Part shown: piece by piece, positions 7,629 to 12,649 of the stretch | Numbering within the stretch: position 1 is the stretch's first letter | How the letters are laid out: each line of letters begins with the position of its first letter | From: DASUCS01 sp036275935 | GTDB lineage: Bacteria > Actinomycetota > Acidimicrobiia > Acidimicrobiales > JACDCH01 | Direction of reading: 5' to 3' | DNA length: 13,562 nucleotides | NCBI GenBank assembly: GCA_036275935.1 | Contig: DASUCS010000247.1 | Span: forward strand, 1 to 13,562 | The notes under the pieces: generated by a model | Databases searched by the model: none | The model's input: the letters and a program-made list of their open reading frames with translations, nothing else | What the model was told of the DNA's origin: nothing | Translations under genes and position numbers: made by a program

Positions 7629-8638
7629 AGAAGGAGAGCGCCCTCCCGGGCGCGGTCGCACCACCAGCCGAGCTCGTCGTCGTCGCCGAGTGCCTTCTCC
7701 CACCCGAACACCACCAGCGCGGCGAGCAGTGAGAGCGCGAGCTGCCGGTCGAACCAATCAGTGCAGTCGAGGCCGTGGCGTTCCAGCGACGAGCGAAACC
7801 TGTTGATCGCCGCTTCCTTCGTCTCCGGCATCCGAGCGCGATTGATGGCGAGGTACCACGCGAGCTCGTAGCAGCACGGCCCTTCGCCCGGATAGGTCCA
7901 GTCGATGAGCACGGTCCGACCGTCGGCGTCGATTCCGAGGTTCCCCATCTTCCAGTCGCCGTGCACGAACGTCAGCGGAGTCGACCGCATCGCGGTGACG
8001 AGCGCGTCAGGGCAGCTGCGCATCTCGTCGATCACCCGCCGTACGTCGACGGGCGCGCGGTCGCCGAACTGCTGCCAACCTTTCTGCGCAATCGGAGGGA
8101 CCGGATCCGGCCAACCACGCGCCTCTTCGACGGAAAGCGATGCGGGGTTGAACCACGTCCAGCGGTTCTCGAGCGGCGTGAGCCCCACGTCGTCCTTCCA
8201 ACCCCAGAGCCGCGCGGACAGCGCGGCGAGTGAGTCGAGAAGGGAGGCATGTTGCTCGACGGTCAAGACGGTGTCCCCTGCGGGGATCATCGCCTCGCTC
8301 AAGTCACGCATGAGGATCGCGCCGCCCCAGCCGTTGCGACCGAACCCGGCGGCGACGGCGATGACCCCGTGCTCGATGTGCTCGGGCGCAGCATCCATGA
8401 GCCCCGACTTCCACACCTGGACTGGATTGCAGCCGACGTCGCCGTTGAACCGCATCGTCCAGTCCTCATCGACGTGGACGTGCTTCACGATGAGCGACTC
8501 GCCGTCGATGACGACCCGTTCGAAGGCCGAACCGGACTTGCTGTCCGTGTTGAAGAATGGCTCGCGATGGGTCACTCCCTCGAACAGCTCCTCGAGTGAC
8601 GACACCACCGGCCGAGGTACCAACCCGCCCACACGCAT
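7625..8638 (-). CDS. APH-fold phosphotransferase (aminoglycoside/choline kinase-like)
   Basis: This 337-residue protein has the kinase fold of the APH/choline-kinase superfamily. Lys52 in ESLIVKHVHV is the likely ATP-contacting lysine. FVHGDWKMGNLGID (224-237) is the Brenner catalytic motif with His226, Asp228 and Asn233, and VLIDW (243-247) supplies the metal-binding Asp246. A segment rich in Trp (ENRWTWFNPASL) lies between the lobes. Such genes are often labelled aminoglycoside phosphotransferase, but most phosphorylate other small molecules, and nothing here shows antibiotic resistance. The gene sits alone on the reverse strand between the TerC and dnaG genes. Its stop TAG shares the palindrome CTAG with the TerC stop. 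The 48-bp gap to dnaG must hold both divergent promoters and contains a palindrome (8646-8661). Confidence 0.85.
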   Translation of the reverse strand: MRVGGLVPRPVVSSLEELFEGVTHREPFFNTDSKSGSAFERVVIDGESLIVKHVHVDEDWTMRFNGDVGCNPVQVWKSGLMDAAPEHIEHGVIAVAAGFGRNGWGGAILMRDLSEAMIPAGDTVLTVEQHASLLDSLAALSARLWGWKDDVGLTPLENRWTWFNPASLSVEEARGWPDPVPPIAQKGWQQFGDRAPVDVRRVIDEMRSCPDALVTAMRSTPLTFVHGDWKMGNLGIDADGRTVLIDWTYPGEGPCCYELAWYLAINRARMPETKEAAINRFRSSLERHGLDCTDWFDRQLALSLLAALVVFGWEKALGDDDELGWWCDRAREGALLL

Positions 8639-8645
8639 CGGCTCA

Positions 8646-8661
8646 TTGAACCGCGTTTCAA
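8646..8661. promoter_or_regulatory. Palindrome TTGAACCGCGTTTCAA, candidate operator
   Basis: Seven of eight symmetric positions pair. It lies in the 48-bp spacer between the divergent kinase gene and dnaG, where the dnaG -35 element would fall. It resembles a degenerate actinobacterial LexA box (TCGAAC-N4-GTTCGA), matching 9 of 12 defined positions. That is too weak to assign LexA firmly. Confidence 0.35.
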
Positions 8662-8672
8662 CAGGCCGGGGC

Positions 8673-8678
8673 TAGCGT
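8673..8678 (+). promoter_or_regulatory. Putative -10 box (TAGCGT) for leaderless dnaG
   Basis: TAGCGT ends 8 nt before the dnaG GTG (8687), consistent with a leaderless or near-leaderless transcript. No Shine-Dalgarno sequence is visible. TTGAAC at 8646 resembles a -35 box, but the spacer would be 21 nt, which is long. Confidence 0.45.
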
Positions 8679-8686
8679 CCCACGCA

Positions 8687-10444
8687 GTGGGGATCGTCGA
8701 TGACGACATCGTGAGGGTGCGTGAAGCGACGAACCTGCGCGATGTCGTGTCGCAGTACGTGCAGCTCAAGCGGGTGGGCCGACGCTGGGTCGGCCTGTGT
8801 CCGTTTCATGCCGAGAAGACGCCGTCGTTCGGTCTGAACGAGGAGAACGGACTCTTCAAGTGCTTCGGGTGCGGCAAGGGCGGCGACGCGATCACGTTCG
8901 TACGCGAGATCGAGCACCTCGACTTCGTCGACGCGGTCGAGTGGCTCGCCGGGAAGGCCGGCATCGCGCTGCGGTACACCGAGAAGCGCGAGGACGAAGG
9001 TCGCAAGCGTCGCACTCGACTGATCGACGCGATGGAGCGCGCCGTCGAGTGGTACCACCAGCGTCTGCTCAACGCGGAGGACGCGGGGCGAGCGCGCGGC
9101 TACGTCCGCTCGCGCGGGTTGGACGGCGACATCGTCCGTCGGTACCGCATCGGGTGGGCGCCGGAAGGCTGGGACACCTTGGTGCGCGCGTTGCGCTTGC
9201 CGGACGATGTGATCGTCGACACGGGCCTCGGCTTCCTGAACCGGCGCGGCGGACAGACTGATGCCTTTCGCGGCCGCCTGCTCTTCCCGATCTTCGACGT
9301 CAACGGCGATCCCGTCGCGTTCGGCGGGCGCGTGCTGCCCGGAGGTGACGGACCGAAGTACAAGAACTCCGCCGGCAGCGCGATCTACGACAAGTCGAAG
9401 GTGCTGTACGGCCTCAACTGGGCCAAGGGGGAAATCGTCAACGCGGATGAGGTGGTCGTGTGCGAGGGCTACACCGACGTGATCGGCTTCGGCCTCGCGG
9501 GTGTGGGGACTGCTGTCGCCACGTGCGGTACGGCTCTGACGATCGACCATCTACGCACCTTGCGGAAGTTCGCGCGACGGGTGGTGCTGGCCTTCGATGC
9601 CGACGCTGCCGGTCAGGATGCCGCTGCCCGCTTCTACCAATGGGAGCGCGAGCTCGATCTGGACGTGGCGGTCGCGGCACTGCCAGCGGGCGTCGACCCG
9701 GGCGACCTCGCCCAGACCGACGCGCCGCGACTGCAGGCTGCGATCGCGGAGGCGGTTCCGTTTCTCGGCTTCCGCGTGGAGCGCGTGCTCTCTGCCGCGG
9801 CGCTGGCGAGTCCGGAGGGCCGCGCGAAGGCCGCCGAGGTGGCACTTGCCGTCATCGGTGAACATCCGAGTGAGCTCGTGCGCGATCAGTACGTGATGCA
9901 GGTAGCCGATCGTTGTCGCATCGATCCCGAGCAGCTACGTGCGCGGTTGCGATCACCCGGCGCGAAGCGCGTTGCCGTCGATCGCGTTGCGACCACCTCG
10001 TCGCGAGTCTGGTTGCCGGAGACCCCAGAGGTGAACGCGTTGCTCGCGCTCATCCACGAACCTGATGTGGTCGATCCACTCTTGATGATCGACACCGCAT
10101 TGACGGCATCCATGTTCGCGGACCTGAAGAACCTCGCCGCGTTCAACGCACTCGCATCGACCGCGTCCTTGCACGAGGCGATCGAGGTTGCAGATGCAGG
10201 CGCATCGGAACTGCTGTTGCGGCTGTCCGTCGCGGAGCTCGACGGTGAACCCGAAGATGCGGTGGCAGGACTCGTGCGTGAGGCCGCACGCCGCGAGGTG
10301 CGACAACTTGCGGCAGCAGGTACACCCATCCCTCCGGGCGTGCACCAAGCCCTCAATGACATCAACGAACCGAACACGAAGGGTTCCGCGATCACCGAGT
10401 TGCTAACGTGGTTGGGTTCGCAGAGCGAGGAAGCGGTGCGATGA
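8687..10444 (+). CDS. dnaG: DNA primase
   Basis: This 585-residue DnaG synthesises RNA primers for replication and works with the replicative helicase. The N-terminal CHC2 zinc-binding domain is complete: Cys38, His41, Cys59, Cys62 in LCPFHAEKTPSF and FKCFGCGKGGD. The catalytic core contains RGRLLFPIFDVNGDPVAFGGR and KYKNSAGSAIYDKSKVLYGL. The TOPRIM centre has Glu260 in VVVCEGYTDVIG and Asp304/Asp306 in AFDADAAGQDAA. The C-terminal part (from about residue 400) is less conserved and should hold the helicase-interacting region. The GTG start gives the canonical N-terminus (IVRVREATNLRDVVSQYVQLK). The stop overlaps the rpoD ATG, making a dnaG-rpoD operon like the conserved macromolecular synthesis operon. 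The dgt-like gene often found before dnaG in actinobacteria is not present here. Confidence 0.97.
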   Translation: MGIVDDDIVRVREATNLRDVVSQYVQLKRVGRRWVGLCPFHAEKTPSFGLNEENGLFKCFGCGKGGDAITFVREIEHLDFVDAVEWLAGKAGIALRYTEKREDEGRKRRTRLIDAMERAVEWYHQRLLNAEDAGRARGYVRSRGLDGDIVRRYRIGWAPEGWDTLVRALRLPDDVIVDTGLGFLNRRGGQTDAFRGRLLFPIFDVNGDPVAFGGRVLPGGDGPKYKNSAGSAIYDKSKVLYGLNWAKGEIVNADEVVVCEGYTDVIGFGLAGVGTAVATCGTALTIDHLRTLRKFARRVVLAFDADAAGQDAAARFYQWERELDLDVAVAALPAGVDPGDLAQTDAPRLQAAIAEAVPFLGFRVERVLSAAALASPEGRAKAAEVALAVIGEHPSELVRDQYVMQVADRCRIDPEQLRARLRSPGAKRVAVDRVATTSSRVWLPETPEVNALLALIHEPDVVDPLLMIDTALTASMFADLKNLAAFNALASTASLHEAIEVADAGASELLLRLSVAELDGEPEDAVAGLVREAARREVRQLAAAGTPIPPGVHQALNDINEPNTKGSAITELLTWLGSQSEEAVR

Positions 10445-11715
10445 CTGACACCAACGCCGCGCTCAGCCGGGTGGTGGTTCCCCCTGGGGAGCTTGAGTCG
10501 CTGGTGCGACGTGGTCGTTCCCGGGGGGGCGTGCTGACACAGGATGACGTGCTCGAGGTCGTGACCGTCGAGCTCACTCCTGATGTGTTGGCAGCGCTGG
10601 TCACGTCGCTGGCTTTGGCGGGAGTCACCGTCGAGGAGCCTGACGACGAGACGTTGGTGGGCCACGTCGAGGTCGAGTCGACCGCCGTGATGATCGAAGA
10701 GGCGGACAAGACGTCGGAGTCCGTGCTCCGGCGACGTCCCGGCCGATTGCTCCCAGAGCGGGTGGACAACCGTTCGTCGGGCACCTCGTCGGATCCGGTG
10801 CGGATGTATCTCAAGGAGATCGGCCGGGTGCCGCTCCTCACCGCAGCCGAAGAGGTCACGCTGGCCAAGCGGATCGAAGCCGGCGGGTTCGCGGCCGAGA
10901 AGCTGGCAGACCTCTCTGCGCTTCGAGAGCTCGACACGCTCGAGTTCCAGGAACGCAGGCGCTTGGAACGGTCAGCTCGCGACGGGGAGCAGGCCAAGAG
11001 CGAGCTCATCCAGGCCAACCTTCGCCTCGTCGTGTCGATCGCCAAGCGGTACGTCGGGCGCGGCATGTTGTTCCTCGACCTCATCCAGGAGGGGAACCTC
11101 GGCCTGATGCGGGCGGTCGAGAAGTTCGACTACACGAAGGGCTTCAAGTTCTCGACGTACGCGACGTGGTGGATCCGTCAAGCCATCACACGCGCGATCG
11201 CCGATCAGGCTCGCACGATCCGCATTCCCGTGCACATGGTCGAGTCGATCAACAAGGTGCACCGCGTGCAGCGGCAGATGCTGCAAGAGCTCGAGCGGGA
11301 ACCGACGGTGGAGGAGTTGGCGGACAAGGTGGGCATGACCGTCGCCCGCGTGCGCGAGATCATGCGCATCTCGCAGGACCCGTTGTCGCTCGACTCACCG
11401 GTTGGTGAGGAAGACGACTCCAATCTCGCCGACTTCATCGAGGATGCACAGGCAGAAGCACCCGCGGAGATCGCGGCGCGCATGATGCTCAACTCGGCCG
11501 TGCTCGAAGCGCTCGGTGAGTTGAACGAGCGCGAGCAGCAAGTGGTGCGGTTGCGGTTCGGCCTGGAGGACGGTCAGGCCCGCACGCTCGAAGAGGTCGG
11601 CAAGGAGTTCGGTGTCACCCGCGAGCGCATCCGCCAGATCGAGTCGAAGACGCTCGCCAAGCTCCGCCATCCGCACCGATCACAGAAGCTGCGCGACTAC
11701 CTCGACGGGGAGTAG
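10441..11715 (+). CDS. rpoD: Primary RNA polymerase sigma factor (RpoD/SigA/HrdB type)
   Basis: This 424-residue sigma-70 factor recruits RNA polymerase to housekeeping promoters. Region 1.2 is DPVRMYLKEIGRVPLLTAAEEV (118-139). Region 2.1-2.2 is LIQANLRLVVSIAKRY and LDLIQEGNLGLMRAVEKFDY. Region 2.3-2.4 is KGFKFSTYATWWIRQAITRAIADQARTIRIP (233-263), which melts and reads the -10 box. Region 3 includes HMVESINKVHRVQRQM. Region 4.2 is LEEVGKEFGVTRERIRQIESKTLAKLRHP (383-411), reading the -35 box. The N-terminus is a short, divergent region 1.1-like helical segment (33-64). The ATG at 10441 overlaps the dnaG stop (ATGA) and has a GAGGAAG-like ribosome-binding sequence 8-9 nt upstream. An in-frame GTG at 10408 is less likely. 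The last 19 nt overlap the convergent small gene. Confidence 0.97.
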   Translation: MTDTNAALSRVVVPPGELESLVRRGRSRGGVLTQDDVLEVVTVELTPDVLAALVTSLALAGVTVEEPDDETLVGHVEVESTAVMIEEADKTSESVLRRRPGRLLPERVDNRSSGTSSDPVRMYLKEIGRVPLLTAAEEVTLAKRIEAGGFAAEKLADLSALRELDTLEFQERRRLERSARDGEQAKSELIQANLRLVVSIAKRYVGRGMLFLDLIQEGNLGLMRAVEKFDYTKGFKFSTYATWWIRQAITRAIADQARTIRIPVHMVESINKVHRVQRQMLQELEREPTVEELADKVGMTVARVREIMRISQDPLSLDSPVGEEDDSNLADFIEDAQAEAPAEIAARMMLNSAVLEALGELNEREQQVVRLRFGLEDGQARTLEEVGKEFGVTRERIRQIESKTLAKLRHPHRSQKLRDYLDGE

Positions 11716-11921
11716 CTCGCCCCGCCGTTCACGGCGAGGTCGACGACCACCGGGTCGTCATTGCGTTCGACGAGATCGCGGGCTCGTTCCATTCCGAGGT
11801 CGACGACCGGTCGAGCCTTCTCGAGCCACTCCCGCATCTGCAGATAGCGGGTTCGTCCCGCCTTCGCGCCGAGGTAGTAGCCGACGCCGAATCCCACCAC
11901 CACACCGAGCCTGAATCGCAT
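11697..11921 (-). CDS. Small YtxH-like membrane protein
   Basis: This 74-residue protein starts MRFRLGVVVGFGVGYYLGAKAGRTRYLQM. A glycine-rich membrane segment is followed by the GYxLGxKAGRxRY signature shared by actinobacterial YtxH-domain small proteins. The remainder is an amphipathic helix (residues 28-52) and a short polar tail. YtxH proteins are associated with the envelope and stress in Gram-positive bacteria, but their molecular role is unclear. The ATG at 11921 is preceded by a G-rich, Shine-Dalgarno-like stretch (GAGGGG). The frame extends further upstream, but through the hairpin and without similarity, so I reject longer starts. Its end overlaps the end of rpoD by 19 nt on the opposite strand. 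Confidence 0.75.
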   Translation of the reverse strand: MRFRLGVVVGFGVGYYLGAKAGRTRYLQMREWLEKARPVVDLGMERARDLVERNDDPVVVDLAVNGGASYSPSR

Positions 11922-11942
11922 CCCCCGTCCCCTCACTGTCGC

Positions 11943-11969
11943 AACGGACCCCCACACTGCCCGTTTTCC
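11943..11969 (-). promoter_or_regulatory. Possible ECF (SigR/SigH-like) promoter for the YtxH gene
   Basis: On the reverse strand GGAAA (complement of 11965-11969) is followed after 19 nt by GTT (complement of 11943-11945). This fits the GGAAN-N18/19-GTT form of SigR/SigH redox-stress promoters and would give a short leader with a GAGGGG ribosome-binding sequence. The motif is short and could arise by chance. Confidence 0.22.
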
Positions 11970-12011
11970 AAGTCGTACGTACACAGAAGTGTGTACGTAC
12001 GACTTGGAAAA
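11964..12011. repeat. 48-bp near-perfect inverted repeat with 4-nt loop
   Basis: The arms at 11964-11985 and 11990-12011 are perfectly complementary over 22 bp around the loop GAAG. The pairing can extend by CCCG/CGGG (11960-11963 with 12013-12016) after a 1-nt bulge. Arms are about 41% G+C, much lower than the surroundings, and each contains CGTACGTAC. There is no T-run on either side in the direction needed for a classical terminator; the outer ends are TTTT and AAAA. It sits between the divergent YtxH gene and tRNA-Asn. Confidence 0.9.
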
Positions 12012-12035
12012 GCGGGAGCGAGGCGTTGCTATCCT
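12004..12035 (+). promoter_or_regulatory. Putative tRNA-Asn promoter with extended -10
   Basis: TGCTATCCT contains a -10 hexamer TATCCT (12030-12035) preceded by the extended TGN. Its start would fall a few bases before the tRNA at 12048. TTGGAA (12004-12009) is a possible -35, but the 20-nt spacer is long. The -35 candidate lies inside the right arm of the hairpin. Confidence 0.45.
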
Positions 12036-12047
12036 CGCCTGTTCCAA

Positions 12048-12120
12048 TCCGGGGTAGCTCAATCGGCAGAGCAGGGCACTGTTAATGCCAAGGTTCTGGG
12101 TTCAAGTCCCAGCCCCGGAG
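12048..12120 (+). tRNA. tRNA-Asn (anticodon GUU)
   Basis: The full cloverleaf can be folded. The acceptor stem is TCCGGGG (12048-12054) with CCCCGGA (12113-12119), all seven pairs, and the discriminator is G120. The D-stem is GCTC/GAGC. The anticodon stem GGGCA/TGCCA has one G-A mismatch at its outer end. The loop is CTGTTAA with anticodon GTT at 12081-12083. The T-stem CTGGG/CCCAG encloses TTCAAGT. The 3' CCA is not encoded and must be added. The gene lies only 11 nt from the end of the convergent isomerase gene. Confidence 0.97.
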
Positions 12121-12131
12121 CTCAGGAACCG

Positions 12132-12515
12132 TCACTCAGCGGGACGCATCAGGTCCTGCTGGAAGAACGCCCGCATCGAGGTGATGCGGCCGTCGTCGGC
12201 GAAGGTCATGACGTCGATCGCGGGCAGCGTGTACGTGGTGCCCCCGATCTGGGGCCGGATCTCCATCGCGAATGCTGCTTGGTCGCCGCACACCAGGGTG
12301 ACCTCCATCGATCGCAGCTCGATCGAATCGGCGAGCGAGTGCGCAGACTCGTAGAACGAGCGGATGGCGTCGATGCCACGGTGCACGGGCGAACCCACGG
12401 GATCCTCGACGGTCGCGTCGTCGGTGAACAGTGCGACGAGTCCGTCGACGTCGTTGGCGCTGAACCGCTTCCAGTACTGCTCGATGGTCTGGCGCACCGC
12501 GTGCTCGTCCGGCAT
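12132..12515 (-). CDS. Ketosteroid-isomerase-like protein (NTF2/SnoaL fold)
   Basis: This 127-residue protein has the cone-shaped NTF2/SnoaL fold and matches bacterial steroid delta-5-3-ketoisomerase along most of its length. That enzyme shifts the C5-C6 double bond of 3-oxo-steroids into conjugation. Motifs matching Comamonas KSI as I remember it include GLVALFTDDATVEDPVGS, AIRSFYE and ITSMRAFF. The three catalytic residues are present: Tyr14, Asp38 (in VEDPVG) and Asp101 (in LPAIDV), corresponding to Tyr14, Asp38 and Asp99 in Comamonas. The preserved residues argue for real isomerase chemistry, but the fold is reused widely and the substrate is not proven. No other steroid gene is in the window. 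The ATG at 12515 is preceded by TACGGT and has no Shine-Dalgarno sequence. The gene lies between two tRNA genes and antisense to both. Confidence 0.85.
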   Translation of the reverse strand: MPDEHAVRQTIEQYWKRFSANDVDGLVALFTDDATVEDPVGSPVHRGIDAIRSFYESAHSLADSIELRSMEVTLVCGDQAAFAMEIRPQIGGTTYTLPAIDVMTFADDGRITSMRAFFQQDLMRPAE

Positions 12516-12523
12516 GGGCCACG

Positions 12524-12529
12524 ACCGTA
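12524..12529 (-). promoter_or_regulatory. Putative -10 box (TACGGT) for leaderless isomerase gene
   Basis: On the reverse strand TACGGT ends 8 nt before the ATG at 12515, the same arrangement as glyS, ppdK and dnaG. There is no ribosome-binding sequence between. Confidence 0.4.
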
Positions 12530-12531
12530 CC

Positions 12532-12561
12532 TTCGGAGGACCAGCGACACCGTCGTAGAGT
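12532..12561 (+). promoter_or_regulatory. Putative promoter of the CAU tRNA and downstream kinase
   Basis: TAGAGT (12556-12561) is a plausible -10 box with its start about 7 nt before the tRNA at 12575. TTCGGA (12532-12537) at an 18-nt spacer is a weak -35. If used, it would also drive the phosphotransferase gene that follows the tRNA. Confidence 0.4.
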
Positions 12562-12574
12562 CAGCGGATTCGGG

Positions 12575-12647
12575 GGGCTCGTAGCTCAGTGGTCAGAGCG
12601 GGGCACTCATAATGCTTTGGTCGCAGGTTCGATCCCTGCCGAGCCCA
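12575..12647 (+). tRNA. tRNA with anticodon CAU, Ile2-like (or elongator Met)
   Basis: The acceptor stem is GGGCTCG (12575-12581) with CGAGCCC (12640-12646), and the discriminator is A647. The D-stem is GCTC/GAGC, the anticodon stem GGGCA/TGCTT with two G-U pairs, the loop CTCATAA with CAT at 12608-12610, and the T-stem GCAGG/CCTGC. It is not the initiator: the first acceptor pair is G-C and the GGG/CCC anticodon-stem signature is absent. The short D-loop (AGTGGTCA), the variable loop TGGTC and the G27-U43 pair resemble E. coli tRNA-Ile2, whose C34 is changed to lysidine by TilS, more than elongator Met. The U5-A68 pair does not match the Ile2 pattern, so the isotype stays open. CCA is not encoded. 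Confidence 0.95.
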
Positions 12648-12649
12648 CG

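Noticed and set aside
7625..8638. Antibiotic resistance gene (aminoglycoside phosphotransferase)
   Set aside because: Only the generic kinase motifs are present. The superfamily is broad, and chromosomal actinobacterial members mostly have other or unknown substrates.
10404..10440. rpoD start at GTG 10408, or an internal promoter from TAACGT at 10404-10409
   Set aside because: The ATG at 10441 has a ribosome-binding sequence and a stop/start overlap. TAACGT lacks a convincing -35 and could be chance inside dnaG.
11991..12584. A forward 197-codon open frame spanning the hairpin arm, tRNA-Asn and the isomerase region
   Set aside because: It passes through a clear tRNA and lies antisense to the well-supported isomerase gene.
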